Assembly: GCA_022826515.1 (NCBI GenBank) | Contig: JAJDUT010000085.1 | Coordinates: 1-11,830 of the forward strand | Reading direction: 5' to 3' | Length of the DNA stretch: 11,830 nt | Source: Candidatus Latescibacterota bacterium | GTDB taxonomy: Bacteria; Latescibacterota; UBA2968; UBA8231 | In this document: in pieces, positions 1 through 5,123 of the stretch | Layout of the letters: each line of letters begins with the position of its first letter | Numbering within the stretch: the stretch's first letter is position 1 | Made by a program: the position numbers and the translations under genes | Notes under the pieces: generated by a model | The model's database searches: none | What the model was told of the DNA's origin: nothing | What the model saw: the letters and a program-made list of their open reading frames with translations, nothing else

Positions 1-112
1 CGCGCTCATCGAGCGACTGATAGCGGCTGGCCAACAGCAAAAAGGTCGGCAGCAACACAACCAATAAGACGCCAAAAGTAAGAGTTACAGGGTCTTTTCT
101 ATCTCGGTTCAT
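1..112 (-). CDS. N-terminal fragment of a single-pass membrane protein (unidentified, truncated by window edge)
   Basis: Reading leftwards, an ATG at 112-110 opens a frame of 37 codons that runs off the window. The residues show a short charged start (MNRDRKDP), a hydrophobic stretch at about residues 11-28 (ending LLPTFLLLAS), then a charged turn (RYQSLDER). This looks like an N-in membrane anchor or uncleaved signal anchor. The start lies two bases after the stop codon of the prepilin peptidase reading frame (TAA-TT-ATG). A purine-rich GGTGGGG lies inside the end of that gene and ends 5 bases before the ATG, so the two genes are very probably cotranscribed and translationally coupled. Position after a prepilin peptidase suggests a pilus or secretion function, but the fragment is too short to assign a family. 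Confidence 0.6.
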   Translation of the reverse strand, partial: MNRDRKDPVTLTFGVLLVVLLPTFLLLASRYQSLDER

Positions 113-114
113 AA

Positions 115-876
115 TTACCCCACCAGCCATTGCTGAAGCGACGGCAGCCAAGGAGAAAACAACTCGATCAGCGGGTTGATCAGACTGCCGCCCAAGACCA
201 CCGTCAACACCCCAGCCACGGCGATTATCGGTGCAAACGGTATGGCCAGTTCCACTTCCAGCGCATGGCCAAAGGGCGCGAAAGAGCCCCGCGTTGATTC
301 TTCGTGCAGCGTCCGCACTTGCCCTTTGGTCAACGGCCGACCGGCATAACACAGCACATCCGGCCCCGGCCCGACCTCAGTGCCACAACGGTATTCACCA
401 TGCGCAGCGTAGATCGCCACACGCGGCACCATGCCCTCGCGCAACGCCGGAATGGGCAGGGCCTGTACGAAAAATCGAGGGGCTACGCCCCGGATGAGCT
501 GGTAGAGGAAGAACACTGCCCAACAGACGACCCACAGCGTCAGATAGATCGGCCATTCGCCGGATGCCAACGCCGTGTAGCCGCCCAAGATCAGCCCGGG
601 CAGGGCCAACGTCAGCCGATAACGCCGGGAGACGAAGCGGTCAACCAGCAGATAGAGCACCAAGACGGCGACCACCACCTCGACAAAGGTCAGGGCCGCT
701 CCCCGCAAGAAGGCACCCAAACCCAGCACCAGCCCCACCAGACCAGCCAACTCCAAGCCGAGATACAGCCAGTGCGCTGCGTCCAAACCCACCGTGGCTT
801 CCGCCGACCGACCCGGACGCAACACCGCCCACAAGACCAGCAAGACCAAACAGGTCAGCACCAAAGCGTTGAGCAA
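115..876 (-). CDS. C-terminal part of an A24-type prepilin peptidase, cut off from its catalytic half by a TAG codon
   Basis: This 253-residue frame is strongly hydrophobic: membrane segments lie near residues 1-18, 36-58, 64-82, 86-103, 110-128 and 215-235. A soluble stretch at about 145-210 contains REGMVPRV, a GRPLTKGQVRTL motif and then IPFAPIIAVAGVL. The order 'EGM, soluble loop, IPFAP, last membrane helix' is typical of the C-terminal extension of long A24 prepilin peptidases, recalled from family knowledge. The frame is identical to that of the upstream catalytic half (883-1248). Only TAG and two further codons separate them, and the apparent start is a TTG inside continuous coding sequence. 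It is best read as the second half of one gene of about 377 codons. Separate translation from TTG 876 (AGG six bases upstream) cannot be excluded. Confidence 0.7.
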   Translation of the reverse strand: MLNALVLTCLVLLVLWAVLRPGRSAEATVGLDAAHWLYLGLELAGLVGLVLGLGAFLRGAALTFVEVVVAVLVLYLLVDRFVSRRYRLTLALPGLILGGYTALASGEWPIYLTLWVVCWAVFFLYQLIRGVAPRFFVQALPIPALREGMVPRVAIYAAHGEYRCGTEVGPGPDVLCYAGRPLTKGQVRTLHEESTRGSFAPFGHALEVELAIPFAPIIAVAGVLTVVLGGSLINPLIELFSPWLPSLQQWLVG

Positions 877-882
877 AAGTGC

Positions 883-885
883 CTA
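883..885 (-). other. In-frame TAG splitting the prepilin peptidase reading frame
   Basis: Minus-strand codons read ATT TAG GCA CTT TTG CTC, with the same frame open on both sides (1248 down to 115). A single base change would restore an uninterrupted gene. TAG is also the normal stop of ubiE (1487-1485), the sigma factor (5012-5014) and the NifA-type activator (7769-7771), so general reassignment of TAG in this genome is unlikely. Confidence 0.85.
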
Positions 886-1248
886 AATCGGCGCGTTAAA
901 CGAGGAAAGAGACGTGGAAGGGAATAAGGTCGGCGGCAGCACCAAGACAAAAGCCCAAAACAATTTGGCGTCGCCGGCGGCCCAGAACCCATAAATGTAG
1001 AGCACGTAACTGACGGCAAAACCGACCAGAAAGACGAGGGCGGCTTGGTTTAGTTCGACCGCCCCCCAAACATAGAACAAACCTTGGCCGATTAAACCAA
1101 CCGCCACTAGTCCCCAACTAGCCCCGTTGGGGATTTGGCGGAAGTGAATATCGGTATAGGTCGTATAGCAGCCGGAGATGGCAATGGCACAGGCCATCGT
1201 CAGTTCCAACAAAAATACGCGACTAAAATCATTGAGTAGTGCTTCCAT
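883..1248 (-). CDS. Prepilin peptidase (A24 family, CpaA/PilD-like), catalytic N-terminal half ending at a premature TAG
   Basis: A24 prepilin peptidases are membrane aspartyl proteases that cleave the leader of type IV/Tad prepilins at the inner membrane. Both catalytic aspartates are visible: D33 in TDIHFRQIPN and D93 in AAGDAKLFWA. The usual second motif is GxGD; here the first glycine is alanine. Hydrophobic segments lie near residues 11-27, 46-61, 69-88 and 95-107. The frame then stops at TAG (885-883), although hydrophobic coding continues in frame to 115. At 121 residues it is shorter than even minimal family members (roughly 150-170). The start is the ATG at 1248, with no convincing ribosome binding site. 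The downstream partner at 112 may be a pilus component. Functional status is uncertain: nonsense mutation, sequencing error, readthrough, or a two-piece enzyme. Confidence 0.8.
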   Translation of the reverse strand: MEALLNDFSRVFLLELTMACAIAISGCYTTYTDIHFRQIPNGASWGLVAVGLIGQGLFYVWGAVELNQAALVFLVGFAVSYVLYIYGFWAAGDAKLFWAFVLVLPPTLFPSTSLSSFNAPI

Positions 1249-1484
1249 CTTTAACCAATGGTGCTAGTAAGATTGACCGTGTGGTGATTGTTTTCCCGCA
1301 CCTGCCGGAACGGACGCACTTATCCCGACTGTGGGACCTCGACTAGATTGACTTATTGTGCTTGATCGTCAATTAGGAGTGGGCCGCGGCCAATGTCCAA
1401 GATTCGGTCTTTAGCCGATGATCCGCCGCAGCGAAAACCAGAGCCGCCTCGTTTTCATACCACAAAGTTGCAGGCATATAATAC
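1249..1484. other. Intergenic gap without a recognisable gene
   Basis: These 236 bases lie between the 3' end of ubiE and the start of the prepilin peptidase, both on minus. They should hold the ubiE terminator and the pilus-locus promoter. I see a minus-strand TTGACG (1372-1367) without a good partner -10 box, an ATTGAC/GTCAAT pair around it, and a GGCCGCGGCC palindrome at 1382-1391. None is strong enough to call. Confidence 0.4.
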
Positions 1485-2225
1485 CTACGGGTATCCTACT
1501 TCGTCAACCGGCCCTTTGACGCCTTGATACACCGCGGCAATCCCTAGAGTCATAGGCGTGTAGCGCGTCTGGCTGAACCCGGCCGCGATGAGCAATTCGA
1601 CAAAGGCCCGCCCCTGGGGAAAGGTCCCCACCGAGCGCGGCAGATAGGCGTAGGCCCGACGCTGGCCGGAGATCAGGCCGCCGATCAGAGGCAGCACTTT
1701 GTGAAAGTAGAATAGGTACAATTGCCGGAACAGCGGCGCAGTAGGCTCGCAAAAATCGAGCACCAAAAGTTGGCCACCGGGCTTGAGCACCCGATGCGCC
1801 TCGGCCAAGCCACTGGGAATGTTCCCAAAGTTGCGCACCCCAAAAGCCCCGATCACCAGGTCGAAGGTATGGTCCTGAAACGGCAGTTGCTCAGCGTCGC
1901 CGACCAATAGGTCCACGTGCGCGGACGGGCCTTTGGCCGCCACCTTAGCCGCCCCCAACCGCAGCATCTCAATGGCCATATCAATACCGACGACCTGTTG
2001 CGGCCCCAAGCGGTCCGCCGCGAGGGCAAAATCGCCGGTGCCGGTAGCCAGATCCAACACGCGCTGCGGATGCTTGCCCCGGGCGGCGAGGAGGGCGCGT
2101 CGCCGCCAGTACACATCCACACCGCCGCTGAGTAAGTGGTTGAGCAAGTCGTAGCGCCGGGCAATGGCGTTGAACATGTCTCGGTTGCGCCTCTTGTGTT
2201 CGGCGACGTTTTGCTTATTCTCCAT
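1485..2225 (-). CDS. ubiE: UbiE/MenG demethylmenaquinone / polyprenyl-benzoquinol C-methyltransferase
   Basis: This SAM-dependent C-methyltransferase catalyses the ring methylation that yields menaquinone (MenG) or the corresponding ubiquinone intermediate (UbiE). It is cytosolic or membrane-associated. At 246 residues it has normal length. The family N-terminal signature is present (Y25-D-L-L-N, LSGGVDVYWRR to about 43), followed by SAM motif I VLDLATGTGD (56-65), the acidic GIDMAIEML strand (about 80-88), FDLVIGAFGVRNF (about 120-132) and RVLKPGGQLLVLDF (about 144-157), which is the second UbiE signature. The start is the ATG at 2225. No Shine-Dalgarno precedes it; the upstream bases are pyrimidine-rich, so a leaderless or near-leaderless message is possible. 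It diverges from the response regulator gene across 44 bases. Whether the quinone is mena- or ubiquinone cannot be read from this window. Confidence 0.93.
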   Translation of the reverse strand: MENKQNVAEHKRRNRDMFNAIARRYDLLNHLLSGGVDVYWRRRALLAARGKHPQRVLDLATGTGDFALAADRLGPQQVVGIDMAIEMLRLGAAKVAAKGPSAHVDLLVGDAEQLPFQDHTFDLVIGAFGVRNFGNIPSGLAEAHRVLKPGGQLLVLDFCEPTAPLFRQLYLFYFHKVLPLIGGLISGQRRAYAYLPRSVGTFPQGRAFVELLIAAGFSQTRYTPMTLGIAAVYQGVKGPVDEVGYP

Positions 2226-2232
2226 GAAGGAA

Positions 2233-2260
2233 AAGCTAGTCCCGTTACCATCACTGTCAA
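2233..2260 (-). promoter_or_regulatory. Candidate sigma-70 promoter of ubiE
   Basis: On minus, a perfect -35 TTGACA (2260-2255) is followed, after 16 bases, by a weak -10 TAGCTT (2238-2233). Transcription would begin at about 2225-2227, essentially at the ubiE ATG, which fits the missing ribosome binding site. The -10 matches only 3 of 6 consensus positions, so this is tentative. Confidence 0.35.
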
Positions 2261-2269
2261 CAGAAGCTC

Positions 2270-3634
2270 ATGCCCCAACTACAGGCCAACATCCTCATCG
2301 CCGACCAATCGCTCTTTATCCGCGAGGGGCTGCAAGAGGCATTGCAAAAACCCGGCTATGCCATTGAAACCGCTGCGGACGGTGCCCAAGTGCGCCGGAT
2401 GCTAAAAGCTGGCAATTTCCACTTGGCCATTCTCGACTTGCAGATGCCCGGTTCCGCTGGGATGCAACTTTTGCAGGAGGTCGGCCAGCAACACCCCGAC
2501 ACCCTGTGCATCATACTCACGGACCACGACAACGTCCACACCGCGGTCGAAGCCATGCGCAAAGGCGCGTACGACGTTGTGACCAAACCCGTTGATCTAG
2601 ACCAACTGCGTCTCGTAGTCTCCCGCGCACTCGATCGCTTTGAGCTCGTCGTCGAAAACCGCAAACTCCACCACCGCCTCGAAAAAGAAGCCCCTTTCCG
2701 CCGCCTCGTGCGCCGCAGCCCGGCCATGCAGGCCGCCGCCGCCACGATCAAGCAAGTGGCCGAAACGGACGTGCCAGTGCTCTTGCGCGGCGAGACCGGC
2801 GTCGGCAAGGATCTAGTAGCGCGCGCCATCCACGATCGCAGCAGACGCCGCGACGCCCCTTTTGTGGCCGTCAACTGCGGCGGCTTCACCGAAGAGCTTT
2901 TTACCAGCGAACTGTTCGGCCACAAGCGCGGGGCCTTTACCAGCGCTCACGCCGACCGGCCCGGCCGTTTCACCCTCGCCGAGGGCGGGACCCTCTTCCT
3001 CGACGAAATCGGCGAGGTTTCGCACAAAAATCAGGTCGAACTGCTGCGCGTCCTAGAGTCCCACGAGTTCCAACCGCTCGGGGACCCGCAGGTCCACCGC
3101 GCCGATGTGCGCATCATCGCCGCGACCAACCGCGACCTCGAAGGCGCGGTCGCAACCGGGGGCTTCCGCGAAGACCTGTACTACCGCCTCAACGTGATCC
3201 CCATCGACATTCCCCCTTTGCGCCAGCGACAGGAAGACATCCCAGTCTTAGTCGAGATGTGCCTCGACGAAACCTGCCGCGCACAAAACAAGCCCTCCAA
3301 GAAGATCAGCCCAGAAGCTATGGAGGGCCTCATTGCCTATGATTGGCCGGGCAATGTGCGCCAGTTGCGCAACCTGCTGCAGCGGCTCGTGGTCACCACT
3401 CCGGCTGCGGTTATCCTCCCCGAACACCTGCCCGGCCCGCTCGGCGAACTAGCTGATGGCCCCGGGCAATTCTCCATGACCCTCGGCTCTTCCCTCCAAG
3501 AAGTCGAGGCCGAACTCATCCGCCAGACCCTCCAACGCCTCACGGGCAACCGCCGCGAAGCGGCCGCCATTTTGGGCATCAGCGTCCGCTCTCTTCAGTA
3601 CAAGCTCAAGCAGTACAACATCACCACCAAGTAA
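2270..3634 (+). CDS. NtrC-family sigma-54-dependent response regulator (receiver, AAA+, Fis-type HTH)
   Basis: This 454-residue orphan response regulator activates sigma-54 RNA polymerase after phosphorylation; no histidine kinase is adjacent. The receiver (1-120) has phospho-acceptor D56 (ILDLQMPG), T84 and K106. Its acidic pocket reads A11-D12-Q13, so one of the usual two acidic residues is glutamine. The AAA+ domain (about 148-375) has Walker A GETGVGKD (174-181), Walker B TLFLDEIGE (241-249), sensor I RIIAATNRDL, and WPGNVRQLRNL near 361. The sigma-54-contacting loop is GAFTSA (221-226) instead of GAFTGA. The C-terminal Fis-like HTH includes GNRREAAAILGISVRSLQYKL. The ATG at 2270 is the only sensible start: an in-frame stop lies at 2237-2239 and the receiver begins directly. 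It has no clear ribosome binding site. The target is unknown; the sigma-54 promoter at 3812 is an obvious candidate. Confidence 0.92.
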   Translation: MPQLQANILIADQSLFIREGLQEALQKPGYAIETAADGAQVRRMLKAGNFHLAILDLQMPGSAGMQLLQEVGQQHPDTLCIILTDHDNVHTAVEAMRKGAYDVVTKPVDLDQLRLVVSRALDRFELVVENRKLHHRLEKEAPFRRLVRRSPAMQAAAATIKQVAETDVPVLLRGETGVGKDLVARAIHDRSRRRDAPFVAVNCGGFTEELFTSELFGHKRGAFTSAHADRPGRFTLAEGGTLFLDEIGEVSHKNQVELLRVLESHEFQPLGDPQVHRADVRIIAATNRDLEGAVATGGFREDLYYRLNVIPIDIPPLRQRQEDIPVLVEMCLDETCRAQNKPSKKISPEAMEGLIAYDWPGNVRQLRNLLQRLVVTTPAAVILPEHLPGPLGELADGPGQFSMTLGSSLQEVEAELIRQTLQRLTGNRREAAAILGISVRSLQYKLKQYNITTK

Positions 3635-3689
3635 CACGCTGTCGGCTGTCGGCGAACGCACGACAAGTCGGCAGTCCATTCGCCAACGC

Positions 3690-3725
3690 TAGGCGACTTC
3701 TGCAAATTTTGCACTTTTTCGCCTA
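3690..3725. other. Nested hairpin downstream of the response regulator gene (possible terminator, contains TGCA dyad 1)
   Basis: An outer 7-bp stem TAGGCGA (3690-3696) / TCGCCTA (3719-3725) encloses an inner dyad TGCAAATTTTGCA (3701-3713). There is no U-tract after the hairpin, so it is not a textbook terminator. The inner dyad resembles two others upstream of the sigma factor gene and may be a protein-binding site. Confidence 0.45.
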
Positions 3726-3780
3726 AGCGGTCCCTCAACCTGCTCCTCGCCCAGCACTGCCTTTCTCATAAGTAACGTAT

Positions 3781-3810
3781 TCACAATGATTTAACTGTGA
3801 TAAGTTAAAT
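3781..3810. promoter_or_regulatory. Two overlapping dyads abutting the sigma-54 promoter
   Basis: TCACA (3781-3785) and TGTGA (3796-3800) form an inverted repeat with a 10-base spacer. Overlapping it, ATTTAAC (3789-3795) and GTTAAAT (3804-3810) form a perfect 7-bp inverted repeat with an 8-base spacer. The second dyad ends one base before the -24 element. Sites this close to a sigma-54 promoter would more easily block polymerase than act as classical enhancers. The binding protein is unknown. Confidence 0.45.
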
Positions 3811-3811
3811 G

Positions 3812-3827
3812 TGGCATTGGATTTGCT
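3812..3827 (+). promoter_or_regulatory. Sigma-54 (-24/-12) promoter upstream of the sigma-70-family gene
   Basis: TGGCATT, four bases, then TTGCT matches the consensus TGGCACG-N4-TTGCW except for the last two bases of the -24 block. The invariant GG (3813-3814) and GC (3825-3826) have the exact required spacing. Predicted transcription start is about 3838. Downstream there is either a 300-base structured leader of the sigma factor gene or a separate small RNA. The NtrC-type regulator immediately upstream is a plausible activator by position only. Confidence 0.65.
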
Positions 3828-3837
3828 TATCTATATG

Positions 3838-3971
3838 TGAGTCGAAAGGAGCGCTGGTCGCCTGCCGTGCGACCAGCAGAGTTTCACAGCCCGCATCGAC
3901 CATAACTATCTGTTAATACAGAGTAAATAATTTTGTCAGCTCGAGCCTTGAGCAACGCGGGAACGCTTTGC
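3838..3971 (+). ncRNA. Candidate structured leader or small RNA downstream of the sigma-54 promoter
   Basis: Three hairpins follow the predicted start in quick succession. The first is a perfect 9-bp stem GCTGGTCGC (3853-3861) / GCGACCAGC (3869-3877) with a 7-base loop. The second is a 5-bp stem TCTGT/ACAGA (3909-3922) with a TAAT loop, followed by AT-rich sequence. The third has GCG-GGAA-CGC (3957-3966), a GNRA-type tetraloop, extended by GCA (3952-3954) / TGC (3969-3971). No well-supported open reading frame occupies this stretch. It matches no riboswitch family I recognise. Ends are approximate, and whether it is a free RNA or the 5' leader of the sigma gene is open. Confidence 0.35.
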
Positions 3972-3995
3972 AACCTCGAACTGAAATAATGAGGA

Positions 3996-4008
3996 TGCAA
4001 ATTCTGCA
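3996..4008. promoter_or_regulatory. TGCA-type dyad 2 upstream of the sigma factor gene
   Basis: TGCAAATTCTGCA has the same TGCA-N5-TGCA layout as TGCAAATTTTGCA at 3701-3713, differing at one base. Recurrence within 300 bases suggests a specific regulator rather than chance, but the factor is unknown. Confidence 0.4.
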
Positions 4009-4091
4009 CTTTGAGCACATAGGGCCTGACGCTTCTAACTAGCGCAATTCAAGCACCTTACAGAACATCAGCCCAAAATTGTTGCAACTAA

Positions 4092-4107
4092 GTGCAAAAA
4101 TTTGCAC
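4092..4107. promoter_or_regulatory. 16-bp palindromic operator-like site close to the sigma factor start
   Basis: GTGCAAA-AA-TTTGCAC is a palindrome with seven perfectly matched bases per arm. It is the strongest of three TGCA-type dyads in this intergenic region (others at 3701-3713 and 3996-4008). It ends 34 bases before the ATG at 4142, so it would lie in the 5' untranslated region of a sigma-54 transcript or overlap a proximal promoter. Confidence 0.5.
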
Positions 4108-4141
4108 CTACTGACCCCATTACTCAAGGAAGGTTTCGCAC

Positions 4142-5014
4142 ATGGCTTACGCGATCCAAGAAGTCCTAAATGACGAGGACAACACCCTGCGCCTCTACTT
4201 CGACGACATCGCCGATTCTAGGCCGCTGAGCCGCCAGCGGGAAGTCGAGTTGTCGGCGCGGATCCAAGACGGCGACATGGTCGCGCGCGACGAGTTGGTT
4301 CAAGCCAACCTGCGCTTCGTCATCGATGTAGCCAAAAACTACCAGAATCGCGGTCTCTCGCTAGAGGACCTGATCAGCGCCGGCAACGTGGGTTTGCTGA
4401 CCGCTGCTGAGCGCTTCGACGGCACCAAGGGATACAAGTTCATCTCGTACGCCGTGTGGTGGATCAAGCAGTCCATCTTGCAGACCATCGCCGAGCACGC
4501 CCGCACCGTGCGCCTACCGCTGAACAAGCTCAGCCTGCTCAAGGACATTTCGCGGGCGGTGCGCAAGCTGGGCCAAGGCCGCGAGAGCGAGCCGAATGTC
4601 GAGGAAATCGCCGCTGAGTTGGGCCTGCCAACCGAAGAGGTCCTCGACACTATGCTCAGCGCTCGCTCGGTGCGCTCGCTCGACGAGTCCTTTGAGGACG
4701 ACGACGATCGCAGCTTGCTCAGCCTCCTCGCCGACGACAATCAGGCGACGCCCGACAGCGACGTCTTGCAAAACTCGGCTCGCGCCCACTTAGAGGAAGC
4801 CCTCGCCAGCCTCGAAGACCGCGAGTTGCGCATCATTCGCCTCTATTTCGGTCTCGATGGCAGCCAAGCGCTGACCTTGGAGCAGATCGGCGGGCTGATG
4901 AGCCTGACGCGGGAGCGCGTACGCCAGCTCAAGGAACGCGCCCTGAGCAAGCTCCGCCACCCGACTCGCTACCAGTCGCTTCTCGCGCTGGTAGATGAGA
5001 CGGAGTTTTACTAG
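4142..5014 (+). CDS. Sigma-70 family RNA polymerase sigma factor (compact RpoD/SigA-like)
   Basis: This 290-residue sigma factor directs RNA polymerase to -10/-35 promoters. It has no region 1.1. Region 1.2 begins near residue 14 (NTLRLYFDDI); region 2 contains the core-binding DLISAGNVGLL (from D76) and the -10-recognising/melting segment TKGYKFISYAVWWIKQSIL (from residue 95); region 3 follows RTVRLPLNKLSLL; region 4.2, the -35-binding HTH, is LTLEQIGGLMSLTRERVRQL (from residue 244). The acidic SLDESFEDDDDRSLLSLLADD is the region 3.2 finger area. The short architecture matches the primary sigma of FCB-type bacteria, but a group 2 (RpoS-like) stationary-phase factor is also possible, so no symbol is given. 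Start ATG 4142 has AAGGAAGG seven bases upstream. A sigma-54 promoter lies 315 bases upstream. The gene ends in TAG at a bidirectional terminator. Confidence 0.93.
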   Translation: MAYAIQEVLNDEDNTLRLYFDDIADSRPLSRQREVELSARIQDGDMVARDELVQANLRFVIDVAKNYQNRGLSLEDLISAGNVGLLTAAERFDGTKGYKFISYAVWWIKQSILQTIAEHARTVRLPLNKLSLLKDISRAVRKLGQGRESEPNVEEIAAELGLPTEEVLDTMLSARSVRSLDESFEDDDDRSLLSLLADDNQATPDSDVLQNSARAHLEEALASLEDRELRIIRLYFGLDGSQALTLEQIGGLMSLTRERVRQLKERALSKLRHPTRYQSLLALVDETEFY

Positions 5015-5056
5015 GATTGATACCCGCGCTCAGGCCGGGCTTTAGACTAGGCACAA

Positions 5057-5092
5057 AAAGCGGGGAGCTCGCATGATCGGGCTCCCCGCTTT
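5057..5092. terminator. Bidirectional rho-independent terminator between the sigma factor and UVR-protein genes
   Basis: A perfect 12-bp stem AAAGCGGGGAGC (5057-5068) / GCTCCCCGCTTT (5081-5092) with a 12-base loop sits between two convergent genes. On plus the stem ends in TTTC; on minus it is followed by a clearer U-run (CTTTTTGTG), so it should stop both transcripts. Confidence 0.9.
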
Positions 5093-5123
5093 CTATTATG
5101 GCCAACACTATTCTGCTAACGGC

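Larger units (their letters stand above)
3635..4141. other. AT-rich 507-base regulatory intergenic region
   Basis: No convincing protein gene is present. The region holds, in order, a nested hairpin just after the regulator gene (3690-3725), two overlapping dyads (3781-3810), a sigma-54 promoter (3812-3827), a series of RNA hairpins (3853-3971) and two more TGCA-type dyads (3996-4008, 4092-4107). A good ribosome binding site (AAGGAAGG) precedes the sigma factor ATG at 4142. Base composition is visibly richer in A/T than the flanking genes. Confidence 0.7.

Noticed and set aside
304..927. A 207-codon plus-strand open frame opposite the prepilin peptidase
   Set aside because: Its product is low-complexity (rich in Q, R, H, P) and has no motif, whereas the minus strand encodes coherent membrane segments and A24 motifs. 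It is an antisense shadow.
1454..1482. Plus-strand TTCATA-N17-TATAAT promoter-like sequence
   Set aside because: It would fire into the 3' end of ubiE in antisense with no plus-strand gene downstream before 2270. Probably chance in an AT-rich spot; an antisense RNA cannot be excluded.
3989..4042. Small open frame of 17 codons (MRMQILHFEHIGPDASN) upstream of the sigma factor
   Set aside because: It has no usable ribosome binding site before its first ATG and overlaps TGCA dyad 2. Too short to support without conservation or ribosome profiling.
4339..4740. Antisense frame of 133 codons over the sigma factor gene
   Set aside because: Serine/arginine-rich product with no motif, opposite a strongly conserved gene; a shadow of high-GC codon usage.
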